In this document: in pieces, positions 9,705 through 16,840 of the stretch
How positions within the stretch are numbered: the first letter of the stretch is position 1
Layout: each line of letters starts with the position of its first letter
Source of the DNA: Acanthamoeba lenticulata
Taxonomy: Eukaryota > Discosea > Longamoebia > Acanthamoebidae
DNA length: 16,840 bases
Assembly: GCA_002179805.1 (NCBI GenBank)
Contig: NAVB01000926.1
Coordinates: forward strand, 1 to 16,840
Reading direction: 5' to 3'
The notes under the pieces: generated by a model
Seen by the model: only the letters and a program-made list of their open reading frames with translations
Databases searched by the model: none
What the model was told of the DNA's origin: nothing
Translations under genes and position numbers: made by a program

Positions 9705-11002
9705 CTAGGCGTACAGTGAAACGACGGAGTAGCGCTTGCGCTTCATGTTGAAAATGACGATGTCTTTCGTCTGTTGAAGCCCGTCGGTATCTTTCGACTT
9801 TTGCTGCGCGACCATGTCCTTCTGAAGCTTTTGTGGCGTGAGGTAAGTGGAAGATGTAGTTGGTGGCAGTGTCGAGAGGGTGACGATGTTCGACGTTGGC
9901 GGCGTCGGCGTGTAGATCGCGGATCGCCAGAGCGAGGAAGGCACGCGATGCAGCTTTGTCGATGAGTAATAGTCGCCAAGCAGCTTGAAAAACGCGCCTT
10001 CATAGGTAATGATGGTGTGAGTGCGCTTGTTGCTCACTCGTGCTGCAAGAGGGAGGAGAATACCTTCGCTCCGATGTCGCTCGGTGTAGGCGAGCAGCAA
10101 AACTGTGTTGAAGCCGCTAAGGGCGACGATAGTCTCAAGGAGCGGTGCGAATAATCTGAAGATGCCGCTTCATTAGAAGCAGCAAAGCAATGGCGGCTGC
10201 TAAATGTTGGTACCGTTCATCGAACACAACCTCGGCAGCCACGATGTAGTCGTAGGTTTCCTTGACTTGGTCCAAGTTAACCCCCCTGATAGAGCTCATG
10301 TCAACATCAAGTTCGGCGCGATGAGAGGCGAGGAAACTGATACCACTCCAGCTCTTGCACGACGAGATTCTCGTCCTCCTCCAGTTGGTTGAGTTGGAGG
10401 TTCTCGCGGATACGCGGCAACATCACGGCCCTCTCCGTAATGACCACCTTTGTCTCGGCGCCAAAGTGCTTTTTCAGCGCCATCGAGGTCAACCCACAGC
10501 CCGCTCCCAGCTCCAGTATCTTGCGCTGCATCGATAGAAGGACGTCAACCACTTTTGAAAGCGCACATGAAGAAAAAGTGTCAAGCAGAAGCCCACCTTG
10601 TGCATGTCTTGGTGGGTGAAGCTTCTCATTATGTAGTCACTCAGGTGTTTGCTGCCCGCCCAAACGTGCGACCCCATCGCCAGACCTACGCGGTACAAAA
10701 GTCGGCTAACGTTCACGGACAACGGAAAGAGGAGAAGCGACCAGGTACCAGCAGTTTCCTTGATGACGACGCTAAGTGTCGAATTGAATTGAAACGTTTT
10801 CTGCGCACGGGCGGTATTCTTCTTGTAAGAGGTGGTCGGCCGGAGCAAAGTGTTAGTGACGTACCATATCATCTCGACTTGAGGTGCGCTTCATCCTCTC
10901 CAAGTAGAGAGATTTTAGTTGGAGGTTTACATCAGAAATCTGCACTGATGGATCCACCTCGCCAATCACCCGGTTTCTCAAGCCTTCACCATTGGTCTCC
11001 AT
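9705..11002 (-). CDS. METTL21-like protein methyltransferase (Methyltransf_16 family)
   Basis: Predicted SAM-dependent protein methyltransferase, probably modifying lysine on chaperones or translation factors as METTL21 relatives do; the substrate cannot be told from sequence. Exons 5' to 3': 11002-10865, 10800-10749, 10685-10597, 10525-10344, 10285-10214, 10155-9705; 327 residues. The first exon is short, starting METNGEGLRN, and was placed by an in-frame ATG and a phase-0 donor. Visible: substrate-side motif SHVWAGSKHLSDYI; SAM-binding motif I ILELGAGCGLTSMAL; acidic strand-2 region VVITERA; VVQELEWG (compare VVKELTWG in METTL21A); post-II motif AAEVVFDER in place of the usual DxxY; strand-5 LLLAYTERHRSE. 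A 66-nt segment at 9998-10063 is bounded by GT-AG, is open and in phase, and if spliced joins TERHRSEG to AFFKLLGDYY, which fits the family better and gives 305 residues. The start lies 224 bases from the divergent EBP start. Confidence 0.82.
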
Positions 11003-11226
11003 TATGGTTCAATCTGAGATGCGCTTGGGGACAGTGGGGACTTAAAATACAAGCCTACGGACAACGCCCGACTGTGCGTTCTGCTGATTCCTGTTTCCTA
11101 CGCGTGAAGTACTTTCCGCAGCGTGTGCGTCTTTTGGGGGCTGTTTGAGTTTTAAAACGCTTTGAAACGCATTTCGGAAACAGGGTGTTGTTCTTCAGAC
11201 CAGTCTTCGTAAGAAACTAATCTGCC
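11003..11226. promoter_or_regulatory. Shared divergent promoter region, METTL21-like and EBP
   Basis: These 224 bases separate two head-to-head start codons and must carry both promoters. Two AT boxes stand out in GC-rich surroundings: CTTAAAATAC at 11041-11050, about 40-48 bases from the METTL21-like ATG, and the palindrome GTTTTAAAAC at 11149-11158, about 70 bases from the EBP ATG. They could be TATA-like elements, one per gene. The motif AAACGC occurs twice downstream of the second box (about 11155-11170). Function is inferred from position. Confidence 0.4.
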
Positions 11227-12222
11227 ATGGATACACAAGGAGTGATTGACTTGACTTCAGTGCTCTACGACGTAGATCCAGTGGTGTGGGTGCCACTGGG
11301 CCTTTTGATCGTGGTGCTCACCGCTTCACTGCCCAAAGCACGCCGCTTGTCGCTGAGGGATTCCCTTGTGGCGTTTTGGTACCTCTTCAACGGCATCATC
11401 ATTCATATTTTCCTTGATGGGTACGTAGTTGTTACTTTGTTTGGTCATTTACACTGTCCTGCCCATCAGTGCACTGACTAGCTCTTCCTTTAGTTTGGTT
11501 GGTTTTGCCAGGCGCGTCCCCTTCCTTTACGCGCTCTACTGCACCCTTGACAAGTGCGTCGACCTTCTCTTTCTGCTCAGTTGGTTAAGGGGAGCAAATG
11601 CAAAGAGAGGGGGGGAGGGCGCTGCACGCGAGCTGACATGAGGTCACGTAGGCGTTACGAGAAGGCTGAGTCGGCGGTCATGATGATCTCCATCACTGAG
11701 CTGCTCATTATGGGACCGCTCTGCATCTTCCTCTACTATGGTTACCACCGCCAGAGGCCTTGGAGGGCTCCGCTGGAGATTGCGGTACTCCTTCCGCGCC
11801 TTAGCGTTAGCCCGACCCGACACTCATGGTGTATGGTGCTGTGACAGGTGTGCGCCATTCAAATCTTTGGCACCATCGTCTTCACGGGCTCTGAGATCTG
11901 GGAGGGCTTCCCCAACATTCCTACGGACTTCGAGATGACCTTTGAGCAGGACAAGGTATCCTTGGCTCCCTTTACAACATTTGGAGAAACGATGAGGATC
12001 TGACACTACACTCTGCCTCCACAGGTTATCTTCTTCTGGGTGTTCTTTGTGTTTGCCAACATTCTGTGGATCGTCCTTCCGCTCGCCCTACTGCTGTCGG
12101 CCTTCCAGGAGGTCACCGCTGCCGTGAGGCGGGCGACCCCCGTCAGCAGCAGCTCGAAGAAGACCGTCAAGACCGAGGCCAAGAAGTCCGCCAAGAAGGC
12201 CTCCTCGAAGAAGGCCGATTGA
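11227..12222 (+). CDS. EBP: EBP-type 3-beta-hydroxysteroid delta8-delta7 isomerase
   Basis: Sterol-biosynthesis enzyme of the ER membrane that moves the sterol double bond from C8 to C7 (EXPERA superfamily). Exons: 11227-11420, 11494-11553, 11652-11784, 11848-11955, 12025-12222; 230 residues, the same length as human EBP. Five hydrophobic segments are visible, matching the five-helix fold. Active-site positions: His60 in IIIHIFLDG, Glu101 in MISITELL, Glu145 in FTGSEIWEGF and Trp180 in ANILWIVLP all have human counterparts, but the Glu expected four residues after His60 is Asp64. The tail is Lys/Ala/Ser-rich and ends KKAD, a dilysine KKxx ER-retrieval signal, which supports ER residence. Exon 2 could instead begin at 11512, removing six residues (LVGFAR); the upstream acceptor has the better pyrimidine tract. 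Confidence 0.9.
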
Positions 12223-12306
12223 TCCTTTTGTGAGTCGACAGAAAAAACGTGTCGTTGCTCCTGCTCTTCGGCCAGGACAACTAGTTTGCCAGTTTCCCAA
12301 GAGAGA

Positions 12307-13000
12307 ATGGCGTCTTCCCCTTTGAAGAAGCAGTTCAACTACTGTTCGTCGGACCTGCCCTGTGCGGGTTGTCAGGAGTTCTTTGTGGAGACCGACGCTG
12401 TCGTGCCATGGGGCTCTAAAGAGAAACGGTGGCACCAACAGTGCTTTGGTTTGTTGTCCTCCTTTTCAACAAGTGCTGGTGTTCCTGGCCTACAGCCTCA
12501 TGTTGTGGTGTGCCCTTAGTATGCAAGGGTTGTGGAGCAACGTTTGAGCTCAAGCAGGGCAAGTGGACCCACCCATCCGGCATTGCAGAGTCGTCCTCAG
12601 GCTTTCCGCACTGTGGCGACTGCTACCACCGCCTCCTCGCTGTCTCCTGCGATCGATGCAAGGAGGGCATCTCTGGTAGGGCTTCACCTTTCTTTTGCTT
12701 CATCGTGCTTGCCTCACAGCTTCTTACCTCGCGCTACACAGGCGGGTACGTGGACCTCTTCGGGCGCAAGTTCCACCAGGACTGCTTTTGCTGCGACGGC
12801 TGTGGCGAGAAGCTGACTAGTAGCTTTGTCAAGCGGCCTGCCGAGAAGAAGGCCCTCTGCAAGTACTTGGTTCTCTCAACCCACGCATTCCCTCCCCTTG
12901 CTCATGTTGTTTTCTTCCCGTCAGGAACTGCGTGGGCAAGCAAACGGCAGCTGGATTCATCATAGACCCTCGCACGGGGCAGAAGAAGTACGCCGCTTGA
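12307..13000 (+). CDS. Small two-LIM-domain protein
   Basis: Predicted adaptor protein that binds partners through two zinc-coordinating LIM domains; in amoebae such proteins are often linked to the actin cytoskeleton, which is an inference here. Exons: 12307-12448, 12520-12675, 12742-12862, 12925-13000; 164 residues. LIM1 has CAGC, WHQQCFVCKGC and CGDC; LIM2 has CDRC, FHQDCFCCDGC and CKNC, so all eight zinc ligands are present in each. Both LIM domains are interrupted by introns, and their ligand sets are complete only in the spliced product, which supports the exon model. The protein has a short basic N-terminus and a 20-residue tail ending GQKKYAA, with no other domain. It starts 84 bases after the EBP stop on the same strand and ends 55 bases before the stop of the convergent E2-RBCC gene. 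I do not recognise a specific orthologue. Confidence 0.88.
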
Positions 13001-13055
13001 TTGATCGTCTATTGGCTTCAAACAAAAGGTGAAAAGCGATTACCCCATGAGGCTT
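13001..13055. other. Tail-to-tail gap between LIM gene and E2-RBCC gene
   Basis: Just 55 bases lie between the two convergent stop codons, with no canonical polyadenylation hexamer. Overlap of the two 3' ends is likely, as in the GTPase/RECQL4 pair. Confidence 0.6.
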
Positions 13056-16000
13056 TCACTGTGTGGGGGGCTGCTGCGGGATTGCGCTGGCGAGGAAAGA
13101 CGACAAGGCGCTGCTCAACTGCTTCGTCTCGATGGCTTGGTCACTCTCGAGTTGCGGTTCCTCCTCATGGTGAGCGTCGTCGTCGTCGTCATAGTCTTCC
13201 TCATCCTCGGGAGCCCCAGGAAACCCGCCCATCGGGTCGTATCCTCTGCTTGACAAAGTGGTGATCAGCCTCAAGCTGGAAGCAATAGAGACAAGAAACG
13301 AGGAAGTTGAAAGGACTTACCTCACATCTTGATACTTGAGGTGCTTGATGACGTACTCGACTTGATTCACCTTGAGCTGCGGCATCGTGAACCAACTTTG
13401 CTCTGCTCATACAAATGGATCAGCATTATCTTAATAATAATAATAATAATAATTAAAAAGCTTACCGACAGCGGGCACGGGGGCGTGGCTGATGTCGCGG
13501 ACGTCCTGCTCGCAATCCTCGTAGCGGAGCAGGAACGGGAGGGCGGCCTGCTCGTCGGCGACGGCCTGCACGGTGGCGATGGTGGCCGGGACGCGGTCGA
13601 GAAGCGTGCGGGCCTTGGCCACCTTGGCCTCGAGCGCGTGCTGCTTCTGGGCGTGCACGCTCGTGATGGCCTGGTCCAGTTCCCGCTCCTTCTCATCGAG
13701 CAGCCGGCGGAGGCGCTCAAAGCCCTCACGGGCCTTCCTGCGCTTGCGCTCGACGTCCTGGGCCAATTGGCCCTCCTTGGTCTTCACCTCCTGCACAAAC
13801 TGCTCCAGCTTGCCCCATTTGGCGTTCTGTCCATGATGGTTGTTGTCGTTGTGGTTGATGGTCAGCGCCAGCAATCCTCGCGCGGGCAGGGGGCGGAGGG
13901 CAAATACCAGGCCCGTGAGGTCCGACTGGACGCGGGACTTCAGCTTGGACTGGGCGGTCTCCAGGGCCTCGTAGGTGTGGTTGGCGTGGCTCGAGCCGGC
14001 GCACAGGAGGCAGATGAGCTGCTGGTCGTCCATGCAGTAGAGGCACATCTCCTCCTTGTGCTCATCGCACCAGCCCTCGCTGCCGCCCGGCGTACGCTTG
14101 CGCTTCCGGTGGCGCTTGAGCGCCTGGAGGCCGTGGTGGCCCTCGAGCGGCGACACCGCGTTACAGAGCACGCACGTCAGGCTCTGGCCCGCGGAGCCAT
14201 AGCGAGAGCCGCCTCTGCGCCGGTGGAAACCGCCGTAGCGATAGTCGTCGTCCCGGTCGCTCGGCATGCCCGCCCTGTTGGGTTGCCGAGAACGTGAGAT
14301 CACGCGGGCTTCGAGTCACATAATCATGAGCACGTACCGCTTCTCGGCGCACGAGTAGCAGTAGATGTGGGGCTGCTCGCAGGACGGGAGGACGATGTAG
14401 GTCTGCGGTGACTGCTTGCAGATAAGACACACGATGGCCGGGTCGTAGCTCGCTTCCGAACCAGCATTCTCCTTGTCTTGCGCTACACCGGCTGCTCCAC
14501 CGCCGCCGCCAGCCATGAGTTCCGCCAGGCTGGGCGGTTTGACCGGGGCGTAGGGCGCTGGCGTTGGGGCAACGCTTGGCGTCGGTTGGCCACCTGTCGC
14601 GCGTGGATTATGGGTGCTATGAGCGTGCATGTGGGCGGGATAAAAAGAAAGAGAAAAAGACATACCTCCTCCGGCCTTGTTGAGCTCGTTCTGGAGCTGC
14701 TGGGCCAGGTCCGCGTCTCCGTCGAGCTGGGCCTGAAGCTGCAGGGCGAGCAGATAGTCGGTGTCCACTTCGGCGGCCGGACCACCCGCAGCGGCACCTG
14801 GCAGTCCGCCAAACCAAGGCGACGACTGCTCACTCTGGGACCCCGCCTGCGCTGCTGCCATCGAGGGCTGCGGCGGCGCCCCAGTGCCGAAAAGTCCAAC
14901 CGGCGCGGCACCGGCAGGCAAAGCTTCTAGGACGGCGGCTGAAGCAGCAGCGGCAGGACTGGGCGAGGATTCGATGTCCATCGCCGCCGGTGAGGCCTCA
15001 GGCGCGCTGCTTGTGTGGACAGGCGGCATGTTGCCGCTCTCGAAAGAGGCGGAGGGGGTGGTTGAAGTGGTGGTGGTCATGGGGACGGTCGACATCACCA
15101 TCTTGTCCTCTTCTTCCTCTTCTCCCTCGGAATCTGAGCTCTCCGACGAGTCTTCGTCCTCCTTGAGCGCATCGCGTTCCTTTTGCAGGCGGGCTTCCTC
15201 GCGCCGCTGAAGGACGGCCTGCTTGATCTTCTCAAGCCGCGACACGAAGCTGCCGTACTTGAACATGCCGCGCTGTTCTCCAAACGGGTCGCGCATCGTC
15301 TTTCCGTCCTTGTCGCGGCGCTTTTCGATCCAGCCCAGGTACTTGTCGTAGTTGCGCAGGAAGCTCTCCTCCATGATCTCCATAAAGACTGCAAGCCAAT
15401 ACACATCAGCAATCATGGTCGATGATGGCCATGAGCAGCAGCCACAGGGACGTACCGGGCGTGGTGGGCTCCTCCATCATGCCGATGATGGCCACTCGCA
15501 GGGTCTCGTGCTCGATACAGTCATTGTAGTCGGTCACGTCGCGCGGATGCCGCTCGACCTCGTGGCCGGGCTCGTTGTGGTACGGCTTCTCGTTCATGAG
15601 GGACTGGACCGACATCAGCGTCGAAAAGATGGTTTGAATCTCAGTCCAGCCCGGGCCGCTCCACGTGCCCAGGATTGATAAGCACACCTTGCCGCCTGCG
15701 ATGGGCGATCAGCCTTCTGGGTGCGAGGTTGAGCTCGGAGGGGAGGAGGGAGAGGAGGCCAGTACAGGCGTAGAGGTTGGGATTGAAGCGAACGTTCCCG
15801 CCATCGGTCGTTTCCAAATGCACCTTGGGGGGCCGCCACGGGTAGTCGTGAGGGAACCGCATTTCTGATTGGAGCACAACATCATTGCCATCAGATTCAC
15901 CATAAAGGTGTAAAACAATCAAACGCTCCACCATGATGGCGTAGAGGGCGCACCAAAGTGGAAGAAGCCCCCCTCGTACGGCGTGCCCTCTGGCCCTATG

Positions 16001-16611
16001 ATGAGGGCGCTGATGTGGGTGATGTCCTCTTGATCGGGATGCACGTGGCTGGTGGTGGTCAAACAACTTAGGGACACAAAAATAGAGACGACACAGTAGG
16101 AAAAGGATCACGTACATGAATGGGTCCTTTGCGTTGACGGCCTCCCGTAGGTCCGCAATGAGGCGCTTGATGGCCTCTTGCGAGGGCGGCACAGCCACCT
16201 CTGAGTGATCTGGCCTGTAGCTGCCCCCACCAAATGGCGTGGGTGCAGGAACTGGTGGGAAACAAAATGGTGAGCACGCAAGGCAGCGGACTTCCCAACA
16301 GAGCGAGCACATACAGTAGGTTGGAGCAGGCGCAGGGGGCGGTTGAGCGTTGAAGGCGTTTTGGATCTCCATGGCAATCTGAAGGTCAAGCTCCTCCTGC
16401 ACAAGAGTTATGAGCTCGACAACTCAAGCTCAAACTTCACCGGGCAACAGCGTACCTGTTTCTTTTTTGTTTCGTCTTCGACTAAGGGCTCGCCTTGTTG
16501 TTCTTTCTCAGATTGCGACACCGCTGCTGCTGCGGCCTTTTCATTCGCGGCAATGTCCTCCTGCATGAGCTGCATGGCCAACTTAAACGACTCTTCCTCC
16601 ATGGGGTCCAT
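13056..16611 (-). CDS. E2-E3 fusion: UBE2Z-type UBC domain plus RING, B-box and coiled coil
   Basis: Predicted ubiquitin-pathway enzyme that may both carry activated ubiquitin (or a ubiquitin-like protein) and act as its own ligase. Exons 5' to 3': 16611-16456, 16396-16315, 16251-16116, 16048-15954, 15864-15766, 15695-15456, 15388-14666, 14593-14338, 14274-13908, 13826-13466, 13402-13321, 13245-13056; about 928 residues. UBC domain about 105-240: [38 protein letters not shown] with catalytic Cys about 194 and NPN replacing HPN, as in UBE2Z; then [10 protein letters not shown] and [10 protein letters not shown], the UBE2Z-specific C-terminal region. Then an acidic, Ser-rich linker, a UIM-like segment (DYLLALQLQ, about 479-505), a C3HC4 RING (566-633: CLIC, C-x3-H-x2-C-x2-C, CVLC), a B-box2 (665-695: CDEH to SSHANH), a coiled coil (about 700-800) and an acidic tail. 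The intron at 14275-14337 splits the RING in phase. The last exon may start at 13275 (+10 residues). Confidence 0.85.
13432..13452 (+). repeat. (TAA)7 microsatellite in an intron of the E2-RBCC gene
   Basis: Seven TAA units, ATT on the coding strand, lie inside the 63-nt intron 13403-13465 between the coiled-coil exons. On the coding strand it forms a T-rich stretch between donor GTAAGC and acceptor GAGCAG. Confidence 0.9.
13827..13907 (-). other. In-frame open intron (81 nt) in the coiled-coil region
   Basis: Donor GTATTT and acceptor GGACAG, phase 0, 27 codons long with no stop. Read through, it would place a Pro- and Asn/His-rich segment in the middle of the predicted coiled coil (after DLTGL, before [10 protein letters not shown]), so removal is more likely. 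Retention would still give an intact protein. Confidence 0.6.
14594..14665 (-). other. In-frame open intron (72 nt) between UIM-like segment and RING
   Basis: Donor GTATGT with a following T-rich tract and acceptor GCGACAG; 24 codons, no stop, phase 1. Splicing joins NKAGG to GQPTPS. Retention would insert a Phe/Ser and His-rich linker without breaking frame. Confidence 0.65.
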
Positions 16612-16840
16612 TTTGTGTGGCCTTTGGTGTTGGACGAGTCAAAAAGGCACAACTTGCGGCACAAGCACAGCATTTTCTTCTTCACCCAAAAACCATGCCA
16701 TGAATAAATTCTTCGAATTTCTGAATTTTGTTTGTTGTGGATGAAAAGGGCGAAAGGAAGCCAGCAAGGAAGGCGATTTGCAGAGATCGGCTTTGCTGGG
16801 GCTGTACAAAGCTTTGCCGGACGGTATTCACGCGATGGTG
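16612..16840 (-). promoter_or_regulatory. Upstream region of the E2-RBCC gene
   Basis: Sequence from the start codon at 16611 to the right edge. An AT-rich island at about 16698-16735 contains an inverted repeat, AAATTC-TTC-GAATTT (16708-16722 approximately), and TTTATT on the gene strand about 90 bases before the ATG. It probably includes the promoter and leader. No other gene can be supported here. Confidence 0.35.

Noticed and set aside
10450..11148. Plus-strand open frame of 232 codons
   Set aside because: Antisense to the METTL21-like gene across exons and introns alike, no domain, and it runs into the divergent promoter.
13329..14297. Plus-strand open frame of 322 codons
   Set aside because: Antisense to the B-box and coiled-coil exons of the E2-RBCC gene. 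It reads through the TAA microsatellite and is Leu/Val-rich low complexity with no recognisable domain.
13056..16611. Two separate genes, an E2 and a TRIM-like protein, wrongly joined
   Set aside because: The RING's first six ligands share an exon chain with the E2 C-terminus and its last two lie in the exon with the B-box; no stop, start-plus-promoter or long gap separates them. Transcript data could still overturn this.
1..16840. Bacterial or viral origin, transposon, CRISPR array or tRNA/rRNA gene
   Set aside because: Every gene is a spliced eukaryotic type; no terminal inverted repeats, integrase, spaced repeats or recognisable structured RNA were seen.

Overview
This is nuclear DNA of a GC-rich, gene-dense, intron-rich eukaryote. 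The best guess is an Acanthamoeba-like amoebozoan. Reasons: eukaryote-only families (Rac-type GTPase, EBP sterol isomerase, LIM protein, UBE2Z-type E2, RECQL4), about 52 short GT-AG introns (mostly 58-100 nt) in 16.8 kb, very short intergenic gaps, and GC-rich coding sequence. The species call is an inference. There is no operon, tRNA, rRNA, CRISPR array, transposon or viral gene that I can support. All exon models were built by eye from reading-frame and splice-phase agreement and homology remembered for each family; every modelled junction keeps phase.

Layout, left to right. (1) 1-3927 (+): 3' part of an SQS1-like R3H/G-patch protein with Pro-Ala, RG, acidic and poly-Q low-complexity tracts, cut by the left edge. 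(2) 4219-5276 (+): Rac-like small GTPase ending in a CVLS CAAX box. (3) 5336-9584 (-): RecQ helicase of the RECQL4 type, tail-to-tail with the GTPase. (4) 9705-11002 (-): METTL21-like protein methyltransferase. (5) 11227-12222 (+): EBP sterol delta8-delta7 isomerase, head-to-head with the methyltransferase. (6) 12307-13000 (+): small two-LIM protein. (7) 13056-16611 (-): a protein of about 928 residues joining a complete UBE2Z-type ubiquitin-conjugating domain to a RING, a B-box and a coiled coil (the TRIM/RBCC arrangement). The last 229 bases are its upstream region.

The genes are unrelated housekeeping or signalling functions and not a cluster that acts together. The most notable observation is the E2-RBCC fusion in gene 7: an E2 and a TRIM-like E3 module appear to be encoded in one polypeptide, with the RING itself split by a phase-consistent intron. 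Second is a perfect 12-bp E2F-type palindrome just upstream of the RECQL4 start, where a G1/S control site would make sense. Also notable: RECQL4 seems to lack the Sld2-like N-terminus, the GTPase has an altered guanine-specificity motif, EBP has Asp for a catalytic-site Glu, and 5' splice sites favour GTRCG.
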